Assembly (NCBI GenBank): GCA_021325015.1
Contig: JAJPHY010000141.1
Location: 1 to 41,011 of the forward strand
From: Actinomycetota bacterium
GTDB lineage: Bacteria > Actinomycetota > UBA4738 > HRBIN12
Reading direction: 5' to 3'
Length of the DNA: 41,011 nt
The position numbers and the translations under genes are program-made. The notes below the pieces were generated by a model, which saw only the letters and a list, made by a program, of their open reading frames with translations, did not search any database and was not told where the DNA came from. Each line of letters begins with the position of its first letter. The stretch's first letter is position 1. Below are positions 15,732-32,586 of the stretch, in pieces.

Positions 15732-17744
15732 GTGCCCCCGTTCAAGGTCCACGCCGACTTCGAGCTCTCCGGCGACCAGCCGAGGGCCGTCGACGAGCTC
15801 GCCCAGGGCATCCTGGCCGGCGAGGACCACCTGACGCTGCTCGGAGCCACGGGCACCGGCAAGACGTTCACGATCGCGCACGTCATCGAGCGCGTGCAGA
15901 AGCCCACCCTCGTGATGGCCCCGAACAAGTCGCTCGCGGCGCAGCTCGCGAACGAGTTCCGGGAGTTCTTCCCGGAGAACGCCGTCGAGTACTTCGTGAG
16001 CTACTACGACTATTACCAGCCCGAGGCCTACGTGCCGCAGACCGACACGTACATCGAGAAGGACTCCTCGATCAACGACGAGATCGAGCGCCTGCGCCAC
16101 TCGGCCACCGCGGCCCTGCTCACGCGCCGGGACGTGATCATCGTCGCGAGCGTCTCCTGCATCTACGGCCTGGGGTCGCCCGAGGAGTACGAGGGCCAGA
16201 TCCTGCGGGTCCACCGGGGCGTCGCGACCGACCTGGAGTGGGCCAAGAAGCGGCTGATCGACATCCAGTACGACCGCAACCAGGTCAGCCTCACCCGCGG
16301 CAAGTTCCGGGTCCAGGGCGACGTGCTCGAGGTGCACCCCGCCTACGAGGAGACCTGCGTTCGAATCGAGTGGTGGGGCGACACGATCGAGCGGATCTCC
16401 CGGTTCGACCCGATCACCGGCGAGATCCTCGGCGAGCTTCCGGAGATCACGATCTACCCGGCCACTCACTACGTCGCCTCCGACGAGCGCATGAAGCGCG
16501 CCGTCCAGACCATCGAGGAGGAGCTTCGCGAGCGCCTGGCGTGGTTCGAGTCGCAGGGCAAGCTCCTCGAGGCCGAGCGCCTGCGCATGCGCACCACCTA
16601 CGACCTCGAGATGCTCCGCGAGGTCGGGTTCTGCTCGGGGATCGAGAACTACTCGCGCCATATCGACGGCCGAAGGCCCGGCGAGGCCCCCTACACGCTC
16701 CTCGACTACTTCCCGGACGACTGGCTCTGCGTGATCGACGAGTCGCACGTCACGGTCCCGCAGATCCACGGCATGTACGAGGGCGACAAGACCCGGAAGG
16801 AGACGCTCGTCGAGTACGGGTTCCGCCTGCCGAGCGCCCTCGACAACCGCCCGCTCCGGTTCGACGAGTTCGCGAAGAAGGTCCGGCAGGTGGTGTTCAT
16901 GTCGGCCACCCCGGGTCCGTACGAGCTCCGGGTCTCCAAGCGCGTTGCGGAGCAGATCGTTCGGCCGACCGGGCTGGTGGACCCCGAGGTCGAGGTCCGT
17001 CCCACCCGAGGCCAGGTCGACGACCTGATGGAGGAGATCCGACGGCGCGCCGAGGCCGGCCAGCGCGTGCTGGTCACCACCCTCACGAAGAAGATGGCCG
17101 AGGACCTCACCGACTACCTGATGGAGATGGGGATCCGCGTGCGGTACCTCCACTCCGAGATCGACACGATCCACCGCATCGAGATCCTGCGCGACCTGCG
17201 CCTTGGCGAGTTCGACGTGCTGGTCGGGATCAACCTGCTCCGCGAGGGCCTGGACCTGCCCGAGGTCTCGCTGGTCGCCATCCTCGTCGCCGACAAGGAG
17301 GGATTCCTCCGGTCCGAGACCTCGCTCATCCAAACGATCGGCCGCGCGGCGCGCAACGTCGACGGCAAGGTCCTCATGTACGCGGACGAGGTGACGGACT
17401 CGATGCGCGCGGCGATCTCCGAGACCCAGCGCCGCCGCAAGATCCAGATGGCGTTCAACCGCGAGCACGGCATCGACCCGCAGTCGATCCGGAAGAAGGT
17501 CTCCGACATCCTGCTCACGATGGCGGTCGATACGGGCACGGCACCAGAGCCCGACCGGCGCCGCCGGCGCCGCGAGCGTCCGGAGATGCCGACCGAGGAG
17601 CTCGAGCGCCTGATCCAGAGCCTGGAGGAGGAGATGCACGAGGCCGCCAAGGAGCTCCGGTTCGAGTACGCCGCGCGCCTGCGCGACGAGGTCGTCGACC
17701 TCCGGAAGGAGCTGAAGGCGCTGCGGCAGGCGGGGGTCGGCTAG
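15732..17744 (+). CDS. uvrB: excinuclease ABC subunit B
   Basis: The 670-aa helicase-like subunit of nucleotide excision repair that receives damaged DNA from UvrA and then loads UvrC. Walker A GATGTGKT (residues about 38-45), the beta-hairpin [20 protein letters not shown] that clamps DNA, the DEAD-like [17 protein letters not shown], motif [16 protein letters not shown], and a C-terminal UVR domain (residues about 625-665, [20 protein letters not shown]) for UvrC binding. The start is GTG at 15732; the ATG two bases upstream is out of frame. The promoter is PafBC-like. Length is normal. Confidence 0.98.
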   Translation: MPPFKVHADFELSGDQPRAVDELAQGILAGEDHLTLLGATGTGKTFTIAHVIERVQKPTLVMAPNKSLAAQLANEFREFFPENAVEYFVSYYDYYQPEAYVPQTDTYIEKDSSINDEIERLRHSATAALLTRRDVIIVASVSCIYGLGSPEEYEGQILRVHRGVATDLEWAKKRLIDIQYDRNQVSLTRGKFRVQGDVLEVHPAYEETCVRIEWWGDTIERISRFDPITGEILGELPEITIYPATHYVASDERMKRAVQTIEEELRERLAWFESQGKLLEAERLRMRTTYDLEMLREVGFCSGIENYSRHIDGRRPGEAPYTLLDYFPDDWLCVIDESHVTVPQIHGMYEGDKTRKETLVEYGFRLPSALDNRPLRFDEFAKKVRQVVFMSATPGPYELRVSKRVAEQIVRPTGLVDPEVEVRPTRGQVDDLMEEIRRRAEAGQRVLVTTLTKKMAEDLTDYLMEMGIRVRYLHSEIDTIHRIEILRDLRLGEFDVLVGINLLREGLDLPEVSLVAILVADKEGFLRSETSLIQTIGRAARNVDGKVLMYADEVTDSMRAAISETQRRRKIQMAFNREHGIDPQSIRKKVSDILLTMAVDTGTAPEPDRRRRRRERPEMPTEELERLIQSLEEEMHEAAKELRFEYAARLRDEVVDLRKELKALRQAGVG

Positions 17745-17752
17745 CTTCCGGT

Positions 17753-17781
17753 CGGCCCCGCGACCCCGGCCGACGGGGCCG
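17753..17781 (+). terminator. hairpin after uvrB
   Basis: Perfect 8-bp arms CGGCCCCG (17753-17760) and CGGGGCCG (17774-17781) with a 13-nt loop, 8 nt after the uvrB stop. No T-tract, as is common for high-GC genomes. Confidence 0.45.
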
Positions 17782-17813
17782 TCCGGGCTGCCGGGCCGCG
17801 GGACGGTTCGGCG

Positions 17814-17819
17814 TAGAGT
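17814..17819 (+). promoter_or_regulatory. candidate -10 box, leaderless start for the amidohydrolase
   Basis: TAGAGT ends 6 nt before the ATG at 17826, so the start point would be the A of the start codon. No ribosome site is visible between them. Confidence 0.45.
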
Positions 17820-17825
17820 TCGGTC

Positions 17826-18887
17826 ATGCCCACCCTGAGCGTTCGTGCCCCGCTCGCCTGGCTCGGTCCGGGAGAAGTGGTTCGCTATGCGGCGGTCGTC
17901 GCCGAGGACGGGGTCGTCGTGTACGCGGGCCACTCGGCGCCGGCGCCGCCGGCCGAGCGGCGGATCGACGTCGACGGCGTGCTCATGCCGGCCGTCGCCG
18001 ACCGCCACGTCCACATCCGACTCGCCGACCCGGCGGCCGTGCTGATGGGGGGCGTGGTGGCCGTCCGAGACCTCGCGTGGCCGGCCGACGACATCTTCGC
18101 GCTCGCCGACGCCTCCGAGCTGCCGACGTTCAACGGCCCGATCGTCCGGGCGGCGGGCCCGATGCTGACGGCGCCGGGCGGATATCCGACGGGCGACCGG
18201 TGGGCGCCGCCCGGGACCGGGCTCGAGATCCGCGGTGTCGACGAGGCAACGCGCGCGGTTCGGATGCTCTCGGACCGCGGGGCCGCCGCGATCAAGGTCT
18301 CGCTGAACGCCGAGGCCGGACCCACGCCCACCGACGCCGAGCTCGCGGCGATCGTCGAGACGGCCCACGGCCTCGGCCTGCCGGTGACGGTCCATCCCGA
18401 GGGCAAGGGCCAGGTCGAACGCGCGCTCGGCGCCGGCGTCGACGAGCTCGCCCACACCCCCTGGAGCGAGCGCCTGCCCGACGGGGTGATCCAAGCGCTG
18501 GCTCGGTCGGTCCGGATCGTCTCGACGCTCGACATCCACTCGTACGGAGAGATCACCGAGGACCTTCGCGTCGCGGCCGACAACCTCTCGCGATTCCGGG
18601 CCGCGGGCGGGACGGTCGTCTACGGCACCGATCTCGGCAACGGCCCGATCCCGCCCGGCATCCACGTCCGCGAGGCGCTCCTGCTCCACGAGGTCGTCGG
18701 CATGACCAACGAGGAGGTTCTCGGTGCGATGGTCGCCGGACGGCTGGAGGCGGGCGGCCCGGCCGACCTGATCGCGCTGGGGCGAAACCCGCTCGAGGAG
18801 CTCGACGCCCTCGGGGACCTCCGCCTCGTGATGCGAGCGGGTCGGGTCGTGCTCCGCCGCGCGGAGCTCGACACGGGATCCAACTAG
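17826..18887 (+). CDS. amidohydrolase family protein (imidazolonepropionase-like)
   Basis: A 353-aa cytosolic metal-dependent hydrolase of the amidohydrolase superfamily; the substrate is unknown. The N-terminal beta-sandwich runs into the metal-binding HxH of DRHVHIRL (about residue 60). Next come VTVHPEGKGQVERALGAG and DELAHTPWSE (metal His residues) and the conserved Asp of VVYGTDLGN. The closing block MVAGRLEAGGPADLIALG is the usual C-terminal sandwich strand of these enzymes. It is shorter than many relatives (often about 400 aa). It converges on the PLP enzyme gene on the other strand. Confidence 0.83.
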   Translation: MPTLSVRAPLAWLGPGEVVRYAAVVAEDGVVVYAGHSAPAPPAERRIDVDGVLMPAVADRHVHIRLADPAAVLMGGVVAVRDLAWPADDIFALADASELPTFNGPIVRAAGPMLTAPGGYPTGDRWAPPGTGLEIRGVDEATRAVRMLSDRGAAAIKVSLNAEAGPTPTDAELAAIVETAHGLGLPVTVHPEGKGQVERALGAGVDELAHTPWSERLPDGVIQALARSVRIVSTLDIHSYGEITEDLRVAADNLSRFRAAGGTVVYGTDLGNGPIPPGIHVREALLLHEVVGMTNEEVLGAMVAGRLEAGGPADLIALGRNPLEELDALGDLRLVMRAGRVVLRRAELDTGSN

Positions 18888-18902
18888 TCTATGACAGACT
18901 AG
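18884..18902. terminator. palindrome between convergent genes
   Basis: CTAGTCT (18884-18890) and AGACTAG (18896-18902) are perfect 7-bp arms around ATGAC, overlapping the stop of the amidohydrolase. A second small repeat, CGGAC/GTCCG (18905-18909, 18918-18922), follows. It is placed to end transcription from both sides, though without a T-tract. Confidence 0.4.
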
Positions 18903-18944
18903 ATCGGACGGGGTGTGGTCCGTTCGCTCCGACGGGCGTCGCGC

Positions 18945-20051
18945 TCACCGCAGCGCCCGCAGCTCCTCGAAGCAGCGGTCGATGTCGCCCTCGGTGTTGA
19001 AGAAGTGCGGGCTGATCCGCAGCCCGTCGCCGCGGACGTCCGTGCACACATCGCGCTCGAGCAGCGCGTGGCAGATCTTCCCCGCGTCCGGCCCGACGCC
19101 GACGTTCACGACGCCGCCGCGGGCCGTGCGGTCCCGGGGCGTCCGAACCGGGAGGCCGGCCTCGTCGGCGCGGGCGATCACGTGGTCGGTGAGCTCCCCC
19201 TGGCGGGCGCGGATCCGCTCGACCCCGACCTCGGAGATCACGTCGAGGCCGCCCTGAGCGAGGAAGACCGCCGGTGCCGGCGGGGTGCCGTGCTCGAGGC
19301 GGCGCGCGCTCGGGTGGTACTCCAGGCGCTGCAGGTCGAAGGAGAACGGCTCCCGCGTGGCGAACCATCCGGTCACCTTGGGCTCGAGCGACGGCAGGAT
19401 CTCCCGGCGCGCGTACAGGAAGGCGAGCCCGGGGCCGCCGCAGAGCCACTTCAGGACCCCGGCCGCATAGAGGTCGCAGCCGAGGTCGTGCAGGTCGAGC
19501 GGGACGGTCCCGATCCCGTGGTAGTCGTCCACGAACGAGAGGGCGCCGCGCTCCCGCGCCATCCGGCACACGGCCTTCGCGTCGACGAGGGCCGAGGACC
19601 GGTACAGCACGCGGTTGACCATGACCACGGCGGTCTCCTCATCGATCGCCTCGTCGTAGGCCTCGAGCGGCACCGTCAGCCCGTCGGGGGAGCGCAGCCA
19701 CACGATCTCCACGCCCCGGTCGCGCTGGGCGAGCCACACGTGCCCGTCGGTCGGGAAGTCGAGCTCGGACAGGACGACCTTCCGTCGCTTCGAGAGGTCC
19801 AGACAGGAGGCGACGGTGGAGAGCGCGATCGAGACGTTGGCCGTGATCGCGAGCTCGCCCGGGTCGCACCCGGCGAGCGCGGCAAACGTCCGCTTGAGCC
19901 GCCCCATCGCCGGGAACACGTGCTCCATCCAGACCACGTCGGGAGCGCCCTCCGAGGCCCACACGTCCAGGTACTCCTCGAGCAGCGCCCGGGACCGGGT
20001 CGAGATCGGGCCGAGGCTCGCGCTGATCAGGTACGCCTTGCGCGCGAGCAC
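18945..20051 (-). CDS. aminotransferase class V-fold PLP-dependent enzyme
   Basis: A PLP enzyme of the class V (cysteine desulfurase/kynureninase-like) fold; the reaction is not known. Visible blocks are [46 protein letters not shown] with the Asp that contacts PLP, and the cofactor Lys in [18 protein letters not shown]. The C-terminal domain ends [20 protein letters not shown]. The first standard start, GTG at 20051, gives 368 aa, but upstream codons in the same frame read [21 protein letters not shown], which looks like the true family N-terminus. An ACG at 20093-20091, with GGGAGGG about 5 nt before it, would give 382 aa and overlap the preceding stop by 8 bases. I list the standard start and raise the other as a finding. 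Confidence 0.85.
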   Translation of the reverse strand: MLARKAYLISASLGPISTRSRALLEEYLDVWASEGAPDVVWMEHVFPAMGRLKRTFAALAGCDPGELAITANVSIALSTVASCLDLSKRRKVVLSELDFPTDGHVWLAQRDRGVEIVWLRSPDGLTVPLEAYDEAIDEETAVVMVNRVLYRSSALVDAKAVCRMARERGALSFVDDYHGIGTVPLDLHDLGCDLYAAGVLKWLCGGPGLAFLYARREILPSLEPKVTGWFATREPFSFDLQRLEYHPSARRLEHGTPPAPAVFLAQGGLDVISEVGVERIRARQGELTDHVIARADEAGLPVRTPRDRTARGGVVNVGVGPDAGKICHALLERDVCTDVRGDGLRISPHFFNTEGDIDRCFEELRALR

Positions 20052-20085
20052 CGGAAATTCGTCCCGGTACGACTCGAGGGTGCGC

Positions 20086-20415
20086 TCAGCCGTCGGAGCC
20101 CTCCCGGGCGGGCGGGCCCGAGGTGTCGGCGACGTCCTCGGGGCGCTCGTGCTTCTCGAGGTAGTCGAGGTACAGGGGCCGGAGCGCCTCGGCGAGCTCG
20201 CCCCGGTCGGCGTCGACCAGGTCGTTCAGCAGCGCGAGCGGACGCATGATGTCGGCCTCGCTCCGGTCGAGCTCGCCGGCCGCGGCGCGGGCCTCCGGGA
20301 TGGTCCTCAACAGCTCCCACAGGAACCCGACGTCGAGCCGGCGCCACGCGAGACGGGTCGCCCGATCGTGCAGCTCCGACGACGACAGCCCCTCGAGCTC
20401 CTGGCGATCGGTCAC
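20086..20415 (-). CDS. small conserved hypothetical protein (actinobacterial type)
   Basis: A 109-aa soluble protein with an N-terminal helical block ([32 protein letters not shown]) and a later [19 protein letters not shown] recall similar short proteins of unknown function in many actinobacteria, but no named role. No signal peptide, cysteines or membrane segment. GTG start at 20415; TAGGCT (20428-20423 on this strand) ends 7 nt before it, so the transcript may be leaderless. It runs directly into the PLP enzyme gene and is probably cotranscribed with it. Confidence 0.78.
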   Translation of the reverse strand: MTDRQELEGLSSSELHDRATRLAWRRLDVGFLWELLRTIPEARAAAGELDRSEADIMRPLALLNDLVDADRGELAEALRPLYLDYLEKHERPEDVADTSGPPAREGSDG

Positions 20416-20457
20416 GCCACGAAGCCTACCCCGCCGGGCCGAGGCCGCGCCGTCGGC

Positions 20458-21585
20458 TCAGCTCACCGAGACGCCGATCAGCCGCCCGATCCCGAACGTC
20501 ACCGCCGCCGCACCGGCGCCGATGAGGAGCTGGCGGGCCCCGCCCCTCGCGAACGACCTTCCGGTGATCAGCCCGACCCCTGCCCCCACCGCGAACAGCG
20601 CCACCGCCGCCACGGCGACGGCCCCGACGAACGCCGCGTCCCCGGAGCCGAACATGTAGGGCAGCACGGGGAGCACCGCCCCGATCGCGAACGAGAAGAA
20701 GCTCGAGATCGCCACGCCCCACGGCGACCCAAGCTCCTCGGGGTTCAGCCCGAGCTCCTCACGGGCCTTGGTGTCGAGAGCGTGCTGCGGGTCGGCCATG
20801 ATCGAGGAGGCCATCGCCTCGGCCTGCTCCTTCGGGATGCCCTTGGCCCGGTAGATGAGCGCGAGCTCGTGCATCTCCTCCTCGGGCATCGCCTCGATCT
20901 CCTCGGCCTCGAGCCGGATCTCGCGCTCGAACAGCTCCCGCTGCGAGCGGACCGAGACGTACTCACCGGCGCCCATCGAGAACGCGCCCGCCAGCAGCCC
21001 CGCGAGCCCCGCGAGCAGGATCACCCGCCCGCTCGCCTGCCCGCCGGCCACGCCCATGACGAGCGCGAGGTTCGAGACCAGACCGTCGTTCACGCCGAAG
21101 ATCGCCGCTCGAAGCGCCCCCGACGCGTCGCCGCGGTGCCAGCGCTCGCCGCGCACGATCCCGGTCCGGACCGTCGAGGGCGACAGGCCGGCCACGACGC
21201 GTGCGTGGACCCGCTCGTCGACCGCCATCGAGCGCTTGGCCTCGGGCACCGCATCGTAGTGGCCGGCGTCCGCGATCTCGGCGCGCTCGACGATCGGGAG
21301 CACCGCCCTCGCGCCGAACCGGCGGGTGAGCCAGATCACCAGCCGGGTCCGCGCCCCGAGGCGGTGGTCGCCCGGACCGGGCTCGGGCTCGCCGAGCTCG
21401 ACCAGCTTGTCCGCCCAGTGGCGCGCGTGGCGCTCCTCCGCCTTCGCGAGCTCGAGGAAGATCTCGCGCTGCTCGCCGGCCGACCGATCCGCGAGCGCGC
21501 GGTAGAGCGCGGCCCCGTCCATCTCGGCCGCCCAGTGCTCCCGGAACTCGTTCGCCTTCGACGCCGCCAATGGGTCTCTCGTCAT
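20458..21585 (-). CDS. ferritin-like domain fused to VIT1/CCC1-family transporter
   Basis: A 375-aa membrane protein, probably moving iron or manganese across the cell membrane. The N-terminal ~140 residues are a ferritin-like/rubrerythrin-type helical domain with metal-ligand motifs [20 protein letters not shown] (ExxH) and [10 protein letters not shown] (ExxH). The C-terminal part has about five transmembrane helices, with the VIT1 block [21 protein letters not shown] and [22 protein letters not shown], and the soluble acidic metal-binding helices containing [17 protein letters not shown]. The ferritin-like fusion is a known bacterial architecture. ATG at 21585; TAGGCT at 21607-21602 would give a leader of about 10 nt. 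Divergent from uvrA. Confidence 0.9.
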   Translation of the reverse strand: MTRDPLAASKANEFREHWAAEMDGAALYRALADRSAGEQREIFLELAKAEERHARHWADKLVELGEPEPGPGDHRLGARTRLVIWLTRRFGARAVLPIVERAEIADAGHYDAVPEAKRSMAVDERVHARVVAGLSPSTVRTGIVRGERWHRGDASGALRAAIFGVNDGLVSNLALVMGVAGGQASGRVILLAGLAGLLAGAFSMGAGEYVSVRSQRELFEREIRLEAEEIEAMPEEEMHELALIYRAKGIPKEQAEAMASSIMADPQHALDTKAREELGLNPEELGSPWGVAISSFFSFAIGAVLPVLPYMFGSGDAAFVGAVAVAAVALFAVGAGVGLITGRSFARGGARQLLIGAGAAAVTFGIGRLIGVSVS

Positions 21586-21633
21586 CGAGCCGTCCCCGTT
21601 GAGCCTAGCGGATCGGCTGCGCCGGCCCCCCTC

Positions 21634-21639
21634 TACAAT
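21634..21639 (+). promoter_or_regulatory. candidate -10 box, leaderless start for uvrA
   Basis: TACAAT ends exactly 6 nt before the GTG at 21646, the same spacing as in uvrB and uvrC. No PafBC-like element lies 8 nt upstream. Confidence 0.55.
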
Positions 21640-21645
21640 GGGCCC

Positions 21646-24549
<2,904 letters not shown>

Positions 24550-24559
24550 CGTGGGTTGC

Positions 24560-24565
24560 TAGGAT
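24560..24565 (+). promoter_or_regulatory. candidate -10 box for the cupredoxin lipoprotein
   Basis: TAGGAT ends 11 nt before the ATG at 24577; TTGACG at 24546-24551 is only 8 nt upstream of it, too near for a normal -35. The leader would be about 5 nt. Confidence 0.3.
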
Positions 24566-24576
24566 TGCGGCCGCTC

Positions 24577-26550
24577 ATGTCCAGGAGGCTCCTCGCGGTC
24601 GCGTTCGCCCTCGGGCTCGTGGCCGCCGCGTGCTCGAAGCCGCCGCAGGTGAGCGTCACGTTCGGGTCGGGGAGCGAGTTCGTCCCGCAGGTCGCCGACT
24701 TCCTCGACAACGTCGGGCTGGGGTCCTCGGTCGCCGTCGGGGCCGACGGCACGCCCTACGTCGCGTACTTCGGGTTCCCGCAGGAGGTGCCGAAGGGCCA
24801 GGTCGCGACGCCGCGCCCCATCGGCTCGCCGTCGGTCCCGGGCGTGCTGCTCGCGAGCGTGAAGGGCGGGATCTGGACGCGAGGGACGGTGGCCATGCAG
24901 GCGCAGATCCCCGTCGTCTCGATCCCGTTCGGACCCGCGATCGTCCCGCAGGTGGGCTCGATGACCCCGCAGAACGTGAACGGCACGGCGATCGCCGTCG
25001 ACGGCTCCGGGGGGCTCCACGTGGCTTGGGCGGCCGACACCGGGCTGTGGTACGCGTCGAACGCCGGCGGGTCGTTCTCGGCCGACCGCGTGTACAAGAT
25101 CTCGCCGGCGCTGACGGCCGCCGGTCCGCTCGGGGCGCCGTCGGTCGCCGTCGGCTCCGACGGCGCGCCCTGGCTGGCGTACATGGTGACCACGGCCACG
25201 GGGCAGGAGGTCCGCGTCGCCACCAAGACCGCTGGCTGGGCCACCGAGGTCGCCGCCACCGTCCCGCTCACGCCCGGCGGCCCTCAGCCGGGCAGGACCG
25301 AGGTCGCGCTCTCGAACGGCCGCCCGGTCGTCGTCTACTCGGACGGAGCGAGCGTGCTCGCCGCGACCAAGGCTGGCTCGGGACGGCGGGCGTGGTCGAC
25401 CCACACGGTTGAGAGCGGCGCCGACGGCGTCGGGTTGTCGCTCGCGACGGCGACCGACGGCACGATCCACGTCGCCTACTACGCGGGCTCCGAGATCCAC
25501 GAGGCGACGTCCAGGGACGGCGCCTCGTGGCAGGTCACCAAGGTCGCCGACGTCGGGTCCGGGCAGAACGAGGCCGGCCGGAGCACCGGAGTGGCCGTCG
25601 ACTCGAGCGGCACCGTCTACGTGACGTGGTACGACCCCGGAACGGACAGCGTGCAGCTCGCGGCCGCGTCCGGCGGGCAGTTCCAGCCGGTCGCCGTACA
25701 GGACACCGCGGGGGGCGACCTCCCCTCGCTCGGTGTGACGGGCGACGGGTCCGCGGTGTACGTGGCCTGGTACGACGAGGTCGATCAGAACCTCATGCTC
25801 GGCACCTACGGAAGCGTCTCGAGCCTCGAGCTCGCCGTCCCCAGCCCGACCCCGACCGGCGCCCCCACGTCCGCGCCGTCCCCCTCCACGCAGTGCACCC
25901 AAGCCCAGAACGGCACCGTGGCGGTCACGGCCTCCGGCATCGCGTTCGACACGAGCTGCATCGAGGTCCCGGCAGGGCAGCCGTTCACGATCGCGTTCGA
26001 CAACAAGGACGCCGGGATCCCGCACAACGTCGCGATCTACCCGAGCGCCACCCAGCTCACGCCGGCCGACGCGCTGTTTCAGGGTGAGGTCGTGACCGGG
26101 CCCACGACCGTCGACTACAAGGTTCCCGCGCTGAAGCCCGGCACCTATTACTTCCACTGTGACATCCACCCCACCACGATGAACGGCACCTTCAAGGTGG
26201 TCACCTCGGGCGGAGCCGGCGGCGGCACCTCCACCGGCGGCGGCACCGGGGGCGGGGGAGGGTTCACGACGGCCGTCACGGCCTCGGGCATGGCCTTCGA
26301 CGTGAGCACGATCACGCTGAAGGCCAACACGGCCACCACGATCACGTTCGACAACAAGGACGCCGGGATCCCCCACAACATCGCGATCTACCCGAGCTCG
26401 AGCGAGCTCACGTCCCCGCTGTTCCGGGGCGACATCGTCACCGGGCCGGCCACGGCCCGGTACGAGATCCCGCCGCTCAAGCCCGGGACCTACTACTTCC
26501 AGTGCGACGTCCATCCCATGACGATGAACGGCCAGGTGATCGTGAAGTAG
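24577..26550 (+). CDS. lipoprotein with sialidase-like repeats and two tandem type-1 copper (cupredoxin) domains
   Basis: A 657-aa extracytoplasmic lipoprotein. The signal peptide ends in lipobox VAAAC (Cys19). Residues about 30-430 hold repeated blocks such as VAVGADGTPYVAY, AVDGSGGLHVAWAAD and VAVDSSGTVYVTWYD, which suggest a beta-propeller of the BNR/sialidase-like kind. A Pro/Ser/Thr linker leads to cupredoxin 1 (about 444-541) with copper ligands H483, C528, H531, M535, then a Gly-rich linker and cupredoxin 2 (about 566-657) with H600, C643, H646 and M648 or M650. The two copper domains are near-identical around DNKDAGIPHN, even at DNA level (25989-26045 and 26341-26397), so the duplication looks recent. 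Function unknown; electron carrier, copper sensor or copper binding are possible. It lies between uvrA and uvrC, which looks like insertion into a repair locus. Confidence 0.85.
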   Translation: MSRRLLAVAFALGLVAAACSKPPQVSVTFGSGSEFVPQVADFLDNVGLGSSVAVGADGTPYVAYFGFPQEVPKGQVATPRPIGSPSVPGVLLASVKGGIWTRGTVAMQAQIPVVSIPFGPAIVPQVGSMTPQNVNGTAIAVDGSGGLHVAWAADTGLWYASNAGGSFSADRVYKISPALTAAGPLGAPSVAVGSDGAPWLAYMVTTATGQEVRVATKTAGWATEVAATVPLTPGGPQPGRTEVALSNGRPVVVYSDGASVLAATKAGSGRRAWSTHTVESGADGVGLSLATATDGTIHVAYYAGSEIHEATSRDGASWQVTKVADVGSGQNEAGRSTGVAVDSSGTVYVTWYDPGTDSVQLAAASGGQFQPVAVQDTAGGDLPSLGVTGDGSAVYVAWYDEVDQNLMLGTYGSVSSLELAVPSPTPTGAPTSAPSPSTQCTQAQNGTVAVTASGIAFDTSCIEVPAGQPFTIAFDNKDAGIPHNVAIYPSATQLTPADALFQGEVVTGPTTVDYKVPALKPGTYYFHCDIHPTTMNGTFKVVTSGGAGGGTSTGGGTGGGGGFTTAVTASGMAFDVSTITLKANTATTITFDNKDAGIPHNIAIYPSSSELTSPLFRGDIVTGPATARYEIPPLKPGTYYFQCDVHPMTMNGQVIVK

Positions 26551-26558
26551 GTGTGGAG

Positions 26559-26578
26559 CCGGGGGTCTCCGCTCCCGG
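26559..26578 (+). terminator. weak hairpin after the cupredoxin gene
   Basis: CCGGG (26559-26563) and CCCGG (26574-26578), extendable with GAG/CTC across a 2-nt bulge, 8 nt after the stop. No T-tract. Confidence 0.25.
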
Positions 26579-26597
26579 TTCTCGCAGGTCGCGCTCC

Positions 26598-26603
26598 TAG
26601 AAT
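26598..26603 (+). promoter_or_regulatory. candidate -10 box, leaderless start for uvrC
   Basis: TAGAAT ends exactly 6 nt before the GTG at 26610, identical in sequence and spacing to the uvrB box. Confidence 0.55.
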
Positions 26604-26609
26604 GGCCGC

Positions 26610-31787
<5,178 letters not shown>

Positions 31788-31788
31788 C

Positions 31789-32586
31789 GTGCCCGCGCGA
31801 ACCGCACGGCGGCCGATCATCGCCGCCAACTGGAAGATGCACAAGACCCACCTCGAGGCGATCCGAGACGTGCAGAAGCTCTCCTACCTGCTCGATCGCG
31901 AGGACGCCGAGCGGGTGGAGGTGGTGGTCTGCCCGCCCTTCACGGCCCTTCGAGCGGTCCAGACCCTGATCGAGAGCGACCGCCTCCCGTACGGCCTGGG
32001 CGCCCAGAACGTGCACTTCGAGGAGAAGGGCGCGTTCACCGGCGAGGTGTCGGCTCCGATGCTGCAGGCCCTGAAATGCCGGTACGTCATCGTGGGGCAC
32101 TCGGAACGCCGACAGCACTTCGGCGAGACCGACGACATCGTGAACCGGAAGGTTCGTGCCGTTCTCGCCCACGAGATGGCCCCCATCCTGTGCGTGGGAG
32201 AGACGCTGGAGGAACGCGACGCCGGAGCGACGGAGCAGAAGGTCGTGGGGCAGGTCCGAAGCGCCCTGCAGGGCGTCCCCCCCGAGGACGCGGCCAGGAT
32301 CGTCGTCGCCTACGAGCCGATCTGGGCGATCGGCACCGGCCGCAACGCGGAGCCGGCGGACGCCGGCCAGGTCATCGGCCTGATCCGCAAGACCCTCGCG
32401 TCCCTCTACTCCCAGGAGCTCGCCGACGGCGTGCGCATCCAGTACGGGGGCAGCGTGAAGGCCGGCAACATCCGCGACTTCATGGCCCATCCCGAGATCG
32501 ACGGCGCGCTCGTCGGCGGCGCGAGCCTGGATCCCGAGGAGTTCGCGCTCATCGTGAAGTACCGGCCGGAGGGCAGGGAGCGGTGA
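31789..32586 (+). CDS. tpiA: triosephosphate isomerase
   Basis: A 265-aa TIM-barrel enzyme interconverting dihydroxyacetone phosphate and glyceraldehyde 3-phosphate. AANWKMHKT holds the catalytic Lys, VIVGHSERRQHFGE the electrophilic His, AYEPIWAIGTGRNAEP the catalytic Glu and flexible loop, and YGGSVKAGN the phosphate site. GTG at 31789, one base after the pgk stop; the stop overlaps the next GTG. In many actinobacteria secG follows; here apgM does. Confidence 0.98.
   Translation: MPARTARRPIIAANWKMHKTHLEAIRDVQKLSYLLDREDAERVEVVVCPPFTALRAVQTLIESDRLPYGLGAQNVHFEEKGAFTGEVSAPMLQALKCRYVIVGHSERRQHFGETDDIVNRKVRAVLAHEMAPILCVGETLEERDAGATEQKVVGQVRSALQGVPPEDAARIVVAYEPIWAIGTGRNAEPADAGQVIGLIRKTLASLYSQELADGVRIQYGGSVKAGNIRDFMAHPEIDGALVGGASLDPEEFALIVKYRPEGRER

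Noticed and set aside
15730-15732. ATG two bases before the uvrB GTG as alternative start
   Set aside because: It is out of frame with uvrB and leads to no sensible product.
14184-18689. Very long open frame on the minus strand opposite the gamma, membrane protein, uvrB and amidohydrolase genes (and similar long antisense frames elsewhere)
   Set aside because: High GC content removes stop codons from the antisense frames; the translations are Arg/Asp/His-rich low-complexity and the plus-strand products are recognisable genes.
21605-21639. PafBC-type motif upstream of uvrA (and of uvrC at 26575-26603)
   Set aside because: The nine bases at the required 8-nt distance match poorly (about 3 of 9 for uvrA, 4 of 9 for uvrC), so only uvrB is called.
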